8,354 nt of DNA from ANME-2 cluster archaeon (GTDB taxonomy: Archaea; Halobacteriota; Methanosarcinia; Methanosarcinales; Methanogasteraceae): positions 1 to 8,354 of the forward strand of contig PIXW01000206.1 in the NCBI GenBank assembly GCA_003601535.1, read 5' to 3'. Below are positions 1 through 4,647 of this stretch, piece after piece (within the stretch, counting starts at the first letter, position 1; each line of letters begins with the position of its first letter). The position numbers and the translations under genes are program-made. Under the pieces are notes generated by a model. That model worked only from the letters and a program-made list of their open reading frames with translations, searched no databases and was not told the origin of the DNA.

Positions 1-921
1 GCAGCGAATCCAAACGACCATGTCTTTAAGGTGGCTGCGGATTATGTGAACATCTCAGGGTTTACGGCGACTGGGGCGACAGGTACAAGTTTCAGCGGGA
101 TTTACCTCAACAGCGCGCAGCACTGCAAGATCTCTGAGAACAACGCTTCGGGCAACCGCTGCGGCATCTGCCTGTATTATTCGCACCACAATACGCTCAC
201 GAAGAACACCGCGAACTCGAACGGCTGCGGCATCCACCTGTGGTGGTGGTCGAGCGACAACACGCTCACGAACAACACCGCGAACTCGAACAACTACGGC
301 ATCTGGCTGTATTCTTCGAGCGACAATACGCTCACGAACAACACCGCGAACTCGAACACCTACTACGGCATCTGGCTGTGTTTTTTGAGCGACAACAATA
401 CGCTCACGAGCAACATCGCGAACTCGAACGAATACGGCATCTGGCTGTCTTCTTCGAACAGCAACACGCTCACGGAGAACATCGCGAACTCGAACGGCTG
501 CGGCATCCACCTGTGGGGGTCTTCGAGCAACAACAATGTCTCCTGCAACTGGGTGCAGAACAACACAGAGGCAGGCTTCTACCTGGTGCACGGAAGCACA
601 GGCAACACGATTGCGAATAACAGCATCATCGCAAACGGTGTGGTGAAAGGCGATGGGAGTTACCAGTGGCAGTTCAGAAACAACCAGTCCGATGAGGTGA
701 GCACAGCCGACAACTGGTGGGGCACGGCTGACACGGCGATAATCAACGCAAGCATCTACGACTGGGCTTACACTTTTTGGGGCAAGAGCAGAGTGACAAC
801 CGATCCGCGACTCAGTGGATCAGCCCCGTGTGCACCGGTGCCGGAACTGCCAACGATCCTGCTCCTCGCGGTCGGGCTGTTCATGCTTGCGGGATACGTG
901 CGGATCGAGAGACGGAAGTGA
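1..921 (+). CDS. NosD-like parallel beta-helix surface protein with PEF-CTERM-like sorting tail (5' truncated by window)
   Basis: The frame is open from base 1, so the true start lies outside the window. The visible product is about 306 residues. Its body consists of Asn-rich repeats of 22-24 residues with cores such as NTLTNNTANSN and YGIWLYSSS or GIHLW, the pattern of right-handed beta-helix (PbH1/NosD-like) proteins. A non-repeat region with NWWGT follows. The end is a classic sorting tail: PVPELP, a hydrophobic stretch (ILLLAVGLFMLAGY) and the basic RIERRK. This resembles archaeal PEF-CTERM or VPXXP-type signals, which archaeosortases process for surface anchoring; here the motif is PEL rather than PEF. 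The inferred role is an exported cell-surface protein, possibly carbohydrate-binding or adhesive; no enzymatic residue can be assigned. Its last ~250 bp and its terminator recur four times downstream. Beta-helix and tail are secure; the sortase class and function are not. Confidence 0.85.
   Translation, partial: AANPNDHVFKVAADYVNISGFTATGATGTSFSGIYLNSAQHCKISENNASGNRCGICLYYSHHNTLTKNTANSNGCGIHLWWWSSDNTLTNNTANSNNYGIWLYSSSDNTLTNNTANSNTYYGIWLCFLSDNNTLTSNIANSNEYGIWLSSSNSNTLTENIANSNGCGIHLWGSSSNNNVSCNWVQNNTEAGFYLVHGSTGNTIANNSIIANGVVKGDGSYQWQFRNNQSDEVSTADNWWGTADTAIINASIYDWAYTFWGKSRVTTDPRLSGSAPCAPVPELPTILLLAVGLFMLAGYVRIERRK
190..531 (+). repeat. Five in-frame tandem repeats of 66-72 bp in the surface protein gene
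   Basis: Units begin at 190, 259, 325, 397 and 463, each starting AAYACGCTCACG, with lengths of 69, 66, 72, 66 and 69 bp. All are multiples of three, so gain or loss of a unit keeps the frame. Each encodes one turn of the beta-helix. The units are very similar at DNA level as well as protein level, which points to recent duplication or homogenisation by unequal recombination or slippage. Confidence 0.85.
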
Positions 922-970
922 CGTGATGAGAGGTGCCACGACAGAAGGCGCTTCTCCCTGTTCTTTTTTT
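671..970 (+). repeat. Tail repeat copy R1 (intact reference copy, inside the surface protein gene)
   Basis: This segment encodes the C-terminal region of the beta-helix protein, from QFRNNQSDEV through NWWGT and PVPELP to RIERRK-stop, and continues through the terminator hairpin and T-tract. Partial, decayed copies occur at about 1680-1799, 2731-2931, 3553-3789 and 5418-5587, all in the same orientation. R1 is the only copy still attached to a full gene body and serves as the reference. Confidence 0.85.
928..970 (+). terminator. Hairpin plus T-tract terminator of the surface protein gene
   Basis: GAGAGGTGCC (928-937) pairs with GGCGCTTCTC (947-956) through ten base pairs including two G-U wobbles, with a 9-nt loop. 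CCCTGTTC and seven T residues (964-970) follow. It lies 6 nt after the stop codon. The hairpin is preserved in all five tail copies, which supports a role in transcription termination or 3'-end stability. Archaeal termination relies mainly on T-tracts; the hairpin may be auxiliary. Confidence 0.7.
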
Positions 971-1023
971 GGCTCTTCGCTTCAGTGGCTGGCACATCTA
1001 CAAAAAAATAATTTGTCGTCCAC

Positions 1024-1077
1024 TATAAAAACTGACCCCAGAAGGAACTGTCCCGCCGTGCCAAAAGGCTTATATGG
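1024..1077 (+). promoter_or_regulatory. Candidate promoter elements for the AbrB/RelE operon
   Basis: Two TATA-like sequences lie upstream of the antitoxin: TATAAAAA at 1024-1031, and CTTATATGG at 1069-1077 preceded by a BRE-like CCAAAAGG. The second would place the start of transcription near 1095-1100, giving a very short leader. The first would give a leader of about 50 nt that includes the palindrome at 1080-1097. Which one is used cannot be decided by eye. Confidence 0.45.
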
Positions 1078-1079
1078 TT

Positions 1080-1097
1080 TGTAAGACTGATCTTACA
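1080..1097. promoter_or_regulatory. 18-bp palindrome, candidate antitoxin operator
   Basis: TGTAAGACTGATCTTACA is a perfect inverted repeat: 7-bp arms around a CTGA centre. It sits directly after the TATA-like CTTATATGG and ends 11 nt before the preferred ATG of the AbrB-type antitoxin. A dimeric SpoVT/AbrB-domain protein bound here could block polymerase, which is the usual autoregulation of type II TA operons. The binding itself is inferred from position. Confidence 0.5.
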
Positions 1098-1108
1098 GGG
1101 TGATGGAT

Positions 1109-1378
1109 ATGATTGATATCGCAATAACAAAACTCAGTTCAAAAGGACAGGTAGTCATTCCTTCGGAGATGAGGGCGGACTTTGACGAGGGGGAAAAGCT
1201 TGTCATAATCAAGAACAAAGAGCAATTAATCCTGAAAAAAGCAAGCGATCTGGATAAGAATTTTGCGGACGATCTTGATTTTGCCAGAAGAACAGAAGAA
1301 GCTCTGAAAAGATACGAAAATGGACTCTTTAAAGAGATGGACGCCAGAGACTTTGCTACCGAACTTGAAAAATGGTAA
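1109..1378 (+). CDS. AbrB/MazE-family (SpoVT-AbrB domain) antitoxin
   Basis: An 89-residue protein whose N-terminal half is a swapped-hairpin SpoVT/AbrB DNA-binding domain. The motif TKLSSKGQVVIPSEMR (residues ~6-21) and the following EGEKLVI strand are diagnostic. The C-terminal half is charged and helical (LDFARRTEEALKRYENG through FATELEKW), as expected for a toxin-wrapping segment. The frame could open at GTG 1100 or ATG 1103. ATG 1109 is preferred because GGTGA at 1099-1103 then lies 5 nt upstream as a Shine-Dalgarno sequence. It overlaps the toxin gene by 7 nt, so translation is probably coupled. The inferred role is to neutralise the downstream RelE-type toxin and repress the operon, probably through the palindrome at 1080-1097. 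The family assignment is firm; the pairing is inferred from gene order. Confidence 0.88.
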   Translation: MIDIAITKLSSKGQVVIPSEMRADFDEGEKLVIIKNKEQLILKKASDLDKNFADDLDFARRTEEALKRYENGLFKEMDARDFATELEKW

Positions 1379-1620
1379 CTATTGCTTATGACCCTTCGTT
1401 TGAAAAGAAGGTTCGGAAGATCAAAGATCAGCTATTAAAATCAAAAGTTAAAAAACAGATTCTTAAAATAATGGACTCGCCAGAAATTGGTAAACCAATG
1501 AGGTACGGCAGGAAAGGCACCAGAGAAGTTTATATTCCACCTTTCAGGTTGTCTTATTTATATATAAAAAATGAAAGTAAAATAGTTTTGATAGATTTAT
1601 ATCACAAAAATAAACAATAA
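1372..1620 (+). CDS. RelE/ParE-superfamily toxin (type II TA)
   Basis: An 82-residue basic protein with RelE-fold features: an N-terminal strand (VTIAYDPSFEKKVRKI), a central helical pair ending in MDSPEIGKPM, then the strand block GTREVYIPPFRLSYLY (residues 49-64) and the C-terminal strand IVLIDLYHKNKQ. Basic residues in the strands (R44, R51, R59) and the late H78-K79 match positions often used by ribosome-dependent mRNA endonucleases of this superfamily. ParE-like gyrase inhibition cannot be excluded. The start ATG overlaps the last codons of the antitoxin, typical of a coupled toxin. Length is normal. The gene is strikingly A/T-rich at its 3' end, unlike the G/C-rich tail remnant that follows. 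Confidence 0.85.
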   Translation: MVTIAYDPSFEKKVRKIKDQLLKSKVKKQILKIMDSPEIGKPMRYGRKGTREVYIPPFRLSYLYIKNESKIVLIDLYHKNKQ

Positions 1621-1625
1621 TTTAG

Positions 1626-1754
1626 ATGGCGGATATTTCGTCGGTTTATGGAATCGACGTGTACGCCCACACCACACCCATACTGATCCCCAAACTCCCG
1701 ACTGTCCTGCTGCTCATGCTTGCGGGATACGCGCGGATCGAGAGACGGAAGTGA
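1626..1754 (+). pseudogene. Tail remnant R2: 42-codon open frame carrying a PEF-CTERM-like tail
   Basis: Six bases after the RelE stop an ATG opens a 42-codon frame. It ends in IPKLPTVLLLMLAGYARIERRK, which is the sorting tail of the surface protein with altered flanks. DNA similarity to R1 is clear from about 1706 (CTGCTCATGCTTGCGGGATAC) to the stop. Upstream sequence (MADISSVYGIDVYAHTTP) does not match R1, so it probably came from a different paralog. It is most likely the 3' scar of a surface-protein gene. An alternative is a tiny membrane peptide, since the frame is intact and has an ATG, but no convincing ribosome binding site is seen. It would lack a signal peptide for export. Confidence 0.6.
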
Positions 1755-1760
1755 CGTGAT

Positions 1761-1799
1761 GAGAGGTGCCACAAGGCGCTTCTCCCTGTTCGTTTTTTT
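1761..1799 (+). terminator. Tail terminator, copy R2 (shortened loop)
   Basis: GAGAGGTGCC (1761-1770) pairs with GGCGCTTCTC (1775-1784) across a 4-nt ACAA loop, followed by seven T residues at 1793-1799. Compared with R1, five loop bases are missing while the stem is untouched, which suggests the structure has been retained. It lies downstream of the AbrB/RelE operon and probably ends its transcript. Confidence 0.65.
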
Positions 1800-1805
1800 G
1801 GCTGA

Positions 1806-1864
1806 CCGTTTGGGAAGCCGTATCAAGAATTCCCAAAAGGTTTAGGAGGCGGCGGTTCAAGTTA
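1806..1864 (+). repeat. 59-bp direct repeat, copy A, with internal inverted repeat
   Basis: This block is identical to 2938-2996 over all 59 positions. It starts CCGTTTGGGAAGCCG and ends GGCGGTTCAAGTTA. Inside it, TTTGGGAA (1809-1816) and TTCCCAAA (1830-1837) form an 8-bp perfect inverted repeat with a 13-nt loop. It follows the R2 T-tract and extends the tail repeat downstream. R5 keeps only the first ten bases of it (CCGTTTGGGA). Confidence 0.8.
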
Positions 1865-1929
1865 GACTCATCCTCTAACCGGGTGCTGACATCTGCGCCG
1901 AAGATGGAAAATGTATGAGGCGGATTGGG

Positions 1930-1946
1930 TGTACGCCATAAGTACA
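1930..1946. promoter_or_regulatory. Short inverted repeat, weak candidate operator of the UPF0175/PIN operon
   Basis: TGTAC and GTACA flank a 7-nt spacer and end 18 nt before the antitoxin ATG. Position is right for autoregulation, but 5-bp arms are weak evidence. No strong TATA box is seen nearby. The remaining sequence between 1865 and 1929 shows nothing recognisable. Confidence 0.25.
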
Positions 1947-1964
1947 AAGTAGTAGGTAGGAAAC

Positions 1965-2258
1965 ATGACCGGACTAACAAAAGAGCGTTTAAAATTGGCA
2001 GCTCCAGCGTATCAAAAAAGTAAAAAAGGTCTTGTGGGGGACTATTTTAGGATTATTATGCATAAAAATCCAGGAACAAGGATTGAACTTGCACTGGAAC
2101 TTCACAGGAGACAAAAAGCATCTTTAGCAAAATGCGCTGAAATTGCAGGGGTTACAACGATAGAGTTCAAAGAGATCCTTGCAGAGCGCGGCATAAAAAG
2201 AGAGATAGAAGGAGATCGGATAGCAGAGATTGATGAGAAGATCGAAGAGGTCTTTTAA
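1965..2258 (+). CDS. UPF0175-family antitoxin (VapB-like)
   Basis: A 97-residue protein. Residues ~40-75 carry the UPF0175 signature: ELALELHRRQKASLAKCAEIAGVTTIEFKEILAERGI, an archaeal helix-turn-helix in which a short helix, an AEIAG turn and an FKEIL recognition-type helix follow each other. The acidic C-terminal tail (EIDEKIEEVF) is the expected toxin-binding segment. Genes of this family usually sit upstream of a DUF3368 PIN-type gene, as here; the stop TAA shares its last A with the next ATG, a 1-nt overlap. The ATG is preceded only by a weak GGTAGG-like sequence. The inferred role is antitoxin and repressor of the operon. Confidence 0.82.
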   Translation: MTGLTKERLKLAAPAYQKSKKGLVGDYFRIIMHKNPGTRIELALELHRRQKASLAKCAEIAGVTTIEFKEILAERGIKREIEGDRIAEIDEKIEEVF

Positions 2259-2740
2259 TGCTCGTAGTTTCTGACACCGATATCTTGAGCATGTTTGGAA
2301 AGGCTGGTGCGGTCCAACATCTTAAACGGCTATTTGGAGATGTTTACATCCCTCCTGCAGTGTATGAAGAACTTATAAGGGCGAGGGAGATCGGATTTCA
2401 TTTCGTGGATGAGTTGATCGAGAATGTCGGGATTATGAACTTGAGCGACTATGAATATTCGGAGTTTGTTCATCTTGCTAACGACGAGCGATACCTGCAT
2501 AGCGGGGAGCTGCAAGGGATCGTGTTGTGCAAGAACAGGAACGGTGTGCTGCTGACAAACGACAGGAGGGCAAAGAGTTTTTGCAAGAGTAACGACATCG
2601 TCTATTTCGATATCAAAGGAATTTTAAGGGCTTTTTATACGAAGGAAGTTTTGAAGGAAGAAGAGATCAGAGATTTGGTCAAGAATATCGAAGAGAAGGA
2701 CAATACGCAAATAAAGCATTTCGAAGAGGTTTTTGGATAG
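2258..2740 (+). CDS. DUF3368 PIN-like nuclease toxin
   Basis: A 160-residue protein of the DUF3368/PIN-like fold. Acidic residues fall where a PIN active site needs them: D6/D8 in VVSDTDIL, E38 in PAVYEEL, E84 in HSGELQGI and D102 in LLTNDRRAK, with FDIKGIL (D118) following as the last core strand. PIN toxins are Mg2+-dependent ribonucleases that often cleave tRNA or rRNA; the target here is unknown. The C-terminal helices (~125-160) are charged. The last codons and stop (TTTTTGGATAG) coincide with the first bases of tail remnant R3, so the toxin's C-terminus seems to be formed at the junction with the repeat. The key residues look complete, so the toxin is probably active. Confidence 0.85.
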   Translation: MLVVSDTDILSMFGKAGAVQHLKRLFGDVYIPPAVYEELIRAREIGFHFVDELIENVGIMNLSDYEYSEFVHLANDERYLHSGELQGIVLCKNRNGVLLTNDRRAKSFCKSNDIVYFDIKGILRAFYTKEVLKEEEIRDLVKNIEEKDNTQIKHFEEVFG

Positions 2741-2883
2741 CGGGCGAGAACAGCGTGACCACCGCTCCGCGACTCAGTGGACCAGCCCCGTGCGCACCGG
2801 TCCCTGAACTGCCGGCGATCCTGCTCCTCGCGGTCGGGCTGCTCATGCTTGCGGGATACGTGCGGATCGAGAGACGGAAGTGA
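2731..2883 (+). pseudogene. Tail remnant R3: end of a surface protein with intact PEF-CTERM-like segment
   Basis: Starting in the last bases of the PIN gene, the surface-protein frame runs FW..GENSVTTAPRLSG.. through PVPELP, ILLLAVGLLMLAGY and RIERRK to TGA at 2881. It differs from R1 at only a handful of residues, so it is a fairly recent duplicate. There is no start codon in a sensible position and no body, so it is a scar, not a gene. It is out of frame with the PIN gene. Confidence 0.75.
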
Positions 2884-2889
2884 ATTGAT

Positions 2890-2931
2890 GAGAGGTGCCA
2901 CGACAGAAGGCACTTCTCCCTGTTCGTTTTT
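2890..2931 (+). terminator. Tail terminator, copy R3
   Basis: GAGAGGTGCC (2890-2899) pairs with GGCACTTCTC (2909-2918) with a single G-U wobble and a 9-nt loop. Five T residues follow at 2927-2931. It is placed to terminate the UPF0175/PIN operon. Confidence 0.65.
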
Positions 2932-2937
2932 AGATTG

Positions 2938-2996
2938 CCGTTTGGGAAGCCGTATCAAGAATTCCCAAAAGGTTTAGGAGGCGGCGGTTCAAGTTA
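2938..2996 (+). repeat. 59-bp direct repeat, copy B, with internal inverted repeat
   Basis: Identical to 1806-1864. The TTTGGGAA/TTCCCAAA arms are at 2941-2948 and 2962-2969. Similarity to copy A stops soon after GGTTCAAGTTA, so this marks the right boundary of the extended tail repeat. Confidence 0.8.
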
Positions 2997-3012
2997 AATC
3001 CATCTTCCAACA

Positions 3013-3034
3013 TGGCACGCTTGCGGCTGTGCCA
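3013..3034. promoter_or_regulatory. 22-bp inverted repeat upstream of the RelB/RelE operon, candidate operator
   Basis: TGGCAC (3013-3018) and GTGCCA (3029-3034) are 6-bp arms around a 10-nt spacer. The right arm is part of GTGCCAAAAGG, an 11-nt string that also occurs at 1058-1068 upstream of the AbrB/RelE operon, at a similar distance (51-54 nt) from the start codon. It could be an operator or part of a BRE-type promoter; no clear TATA box follows here. Confidence 0.3.
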
Positions 3035-3082
3035 AAAGGAAAGTACGTGTCACAGAAGTAAAGGAGATAAAAGTGAGAAAAG

Positions 3083-3283
3083 ATGGAAACTGTAACACTG
3101 GAACTAATACACAAAGATTTGGAATTTATAAAGAGCGAATTAGTAGGGATAAAAGAGCGAATGAAAGATGCGGACAGTATAATGACGGAAGACGACTACG
3201 AGGCGTTGCAAGTGTATAACCTGGAAAAATCCGAGGGAAAGTTAACTGCTCACGAAGAGCTTAAGAAAGAGTTGGGATTGTGA
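3083..3283 (+). CDS. RelB-like archaeal antitoxin
   Basis: A 66-residue acidic, helical protein. The N-terminal part (LELIHKDLEFIKSELVGIKERM) is a probable coiled-coil helix. The middle has LTEDDYEAL-type spacing (MTEDDYEALQVYNLEKSEG), and the end is HEELKKELGL. This arrangement is common in short archaeal antitoxins paired with RelE. No classical DNA-binding motif is obvious, so its ability to repress is uncertain. GTGA at 3073-3076 lies 6 nt before the ATG, and GGAG lies at 3063-3066. The stop overlaps the GTG start of the toxin by 4 nt. Assignment rests on length, composition and neighbour. Confidence 0.72.
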   Translation: METVTLELIHKDLEFIKSELVGIKERMKDADSIMTEDDYEALQVYNLEKSEGKLTAHEELKKELGL

Positions 3284-3537
3284 CGTTTGATGTAAGCTAT
3301 TCCAGCAGGTCAAGGAAATTTCTGAAGAAGGTAGACAAAATCCTCGCCAAACGGTTAGTTGAAAAAATAGAAAAACTTATGGAGAATCCAATTATTCACG
3401 ATACAAAAACAGTCGAAGGCTCTAAAGGTTTATTTAGAATACGAGTTGGCGATTATAGAATATTATATGAAGTAGATTACAGGAACAATTTAATAGGTGT
3501 GATAAAAATAGATAAAAGGAGAAGGATTTATGATTAA
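3280..3537 (+). CDS. relE: RelE-family mRNA interferase toxin
   Basis: An 85-residue protein with typical RelE sequence: an opening strand and helix (VSYSSRSRKFLKKVDKI), a second helix ending in MENP, then GLFRIRVGDYRILYEVD (residues ~50-66) and the C-terminal strand LIGVIKIDKRRRIYD. R53, R55 and R60 in the central strands and K79/R80 near the end are candidates for mRNA binding and cleavage. RelE proteins cleave mRNA in the ribosomal A site. The family often has His-Arg where this protein has DKRR, so the exact catalytic set may differ. Start is GTG in a GTGA overlap with the antitoxin stop. After its TAA the frame runs on, uninterrupted, into tail remnant R4. Confidence 0.88.
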   Translation: MTFDVSYSSRSRKFLKKVDKILAKRLVEKIEKLMENPIIHDTKTVEGSKGLFRIRVGDYRILYEVDYRNNLIGVIKIDKRRRIYD

Positions 3538-3552
3538 ATCATCAAAAAAATA

Positions 3553-3740
3553 TACCGGCAGTTCAGAAACGACCAGTCCGATGAGGTGAGCACAGCCGGC
3601 AACTGGTGGGGCACGGCTGACACGACGATAATCAACGCGAGCATCTTGGAATGGGCTTACGCTTGTTGGGGCGGGAACATCGTGACCACCGCTCCGGAAC
3701 TCGACTGACCAGCCCCGTGCGGATCGAGAGGCGGAAGTGA
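3553..3740 (+). pseudogene. Tail remnant R4: surface-protein fragment lacking the sorting tail
   Basis: Similarity to R1 starts at CGGCAGTTCAGAAAC and covers the NWWGT region (roughly 85% identity by eye). The fragment then jumps from AGCCCCGTGC straight to GGATCGAGAGGCGGAAGTGA. The PVPELP and transmembrane part is therefore deleted and the frame is shifted; a TGA also interrupts at 3706. R3 and R1 suggest the deletion happened between two CGTGCG hexamers. The fragment is in the same frame as the upstream RelE gene, one stop codon away. Confidence 0.75.
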
Positions 3741-3746
3741 ATTGAT

Positions 3747-3789
3747 GAGAGGTGCCACGACAGAATGCGCTTCTCCCTGTTCGTTTTTT
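3747..3789 (+). terminator. Tail terminator, copy R4
   Basis: GAGAGGTGCC (3747-3756) and TGCGCTTCTC (3766-3775) pair except at the loop-closing position, where G has become T. Six T residues follow at 3784-3789. Likely the terminator of the RelB/RelE operon. Confidence 0.6.
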
Positions 3790-3820
3790 AGATTGCTGTC
3801 CAGCAGGCATAATCCGGAAT

Positions 3821-3846
3821 GGAAAGAATGATATACTCTCAATCAT
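3821..3846 (+). promoter_or_regulatory. Candidate promoter and operator of the AbiE operon
   Basis: GGAAAGAATGATATACTC resembles a BRE (GGAAAG) followed by a TATA element, 50-60 nt before the AbiEi start. The TATA part is inside an inverted repeat, ATGAT (3828-3832) and ATCAT (3842-3846). AbiEi antitoxins characterised in bacteria repress their operon through inverted repeats in the promoter, so overlap of the two elements is meaningful. The arms are short, so this is tentative. Confidence 0.4.
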
Positions 3847-3888
3847 AAGCACCAAACAATACACAAATGTTAAGGATGGTGCATTGAA

Positions 3889-4647
3889 ATGAGAATTGAC
3901 CTCCTCGATAGATTATCGAAAAGAGGGGACACGTTTACAGTAGAGGATGCTTTAAAGATATGTGATATCGATAGAACTGCTTTATGGGTTATTTTATCCA
4001 GATTGGAGAGAAGAGGGTGGATTGAACGGATCGAAAAAGGCAAATACCTGATCATTCCGCTTGGCGCAGAGAAGGGAGGATACACTTCGCATGAATTTGT
4101 CATCGGTTCTTTGCTGGTTGATCCGTATTGCATCGCTTACTGGAGTGCACTCAATTTTTACGGACTGACCGAGCAGATACCAGCCACCGTCTTCATCCAG
4201 ACGACTTCAAGAAAGAAAAAACAGGAGATTGAAGTTTTTGGAGTTTTGTACAGGATCGTCAGGGTAAAACGCGATAAATTTTTCGGCGTTAGAAGAGAAT
4301 GGCTCGAAGAGTCAGCGATTAACATCACGGATAAAGAGAAAACGATTGTGGACTGTCTTGATAAGCCCCAATATTGTGGAGGTGTGGTGGAAGTTGCCAG
4401 GGCTTTAAAGGATCCGGGACTTGACAATGCTAAATTGTCAGAGTACGCAACAAGTATCGGAAACTCAGGTGTTGTGCGACGGCTGGGGTACCTCTGTGAG
4501 CGATTGGGACTTGATATCGATCTCCCCCCGATTGAGACGCGGAACTACCTGTTACTTGATCCGACTATCCCAAAAAAAGGCTCAACGAGTGCGGAATGGA
4601 AACTGGTTATAAATCTTGATGATAAGATGCTTGGGGGGTTGGAATGA
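3889..4647 (+). CDS. abiEi: AbiEi-family antitoxin / transcriptional regulator
   Basis: A 252-residue protein matching the AbiEi (COG5340) layout. An N-terminal winged helix-turn-helix (residues ~8-60: TFTVEDALKICDIDRTALWVILSRLERRGWIERIEKGKYLIIPLG) is followed by the conserved block YTSHEFVIGSLLVDPYCIAYWSALNFYGLTEQIP and the TVFIQTTSRKK strand. Further on come ITDKEKTIVDCLDKPQYCGGVVEVARALK and a C-terminal helical region. AbiEi neutralises AbiEii without direct protein contact (type IV TA) and represses the operon. GGTG at 3878-3881 is 7 nt before the ATG and supports this start. The gene overlaps abiEii by 4 nt (ATGA). Length is normal. Confidence 0.9.
   Translation: MRIDLLDRLSKRGDTFTVEDALKICDIDRTALWVILSRLERRGWIERIEKGKYLIIPLGAEKGGYTSHEFVIGSLLVDPYCIAYWSALNFYGLTEQIPATVFIQTTSRKKKQEIEVFGVLYRIVRVKRDKFFGVRREWLEESAINITDKEKTIVDCLDKPQYCGGVVEVARALKDPGLDNAKLSEYATSIGNSGVVRRLGYLCERLGLDIDLPPIETRNYLLLDPTIPKKGSTSAEWKLVINLDDKMLGGLE

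Noticed and set aside
187..531. CRISPR-like appearance of regularly spaced repeats
   Set aside because: The units are contiguous, translate in frame as beta-helix turns, and have no unique spacers.
55..591. Long - strand open frame (178 codons) opposite the beta-helix repeats, rich in Arg and Val
   Set aside because: It is the in-register mirror of the repetitive + strand gene, and its repeats simply copy those of the real gene. The + strand has clear beta-helix and sorting motifs.
971..1060. Possible insertion-sequence end (AAAACTGACCCC and A-rich stretch)
   Set aside because: No matching inverted repeat, target duplication or transposase fragment could be found nearby.
1845..1870. GGCGGTTCAAGTTA resembling a tRNA T-arm (GGTTCAA) in the 59-bp repeat
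   Set aside because: The flanking bases do not pair as a T-stem, and no acceptor or anticodon arm can be folded around it, so it is not a tRNA or a tRNA-derived attachment site.
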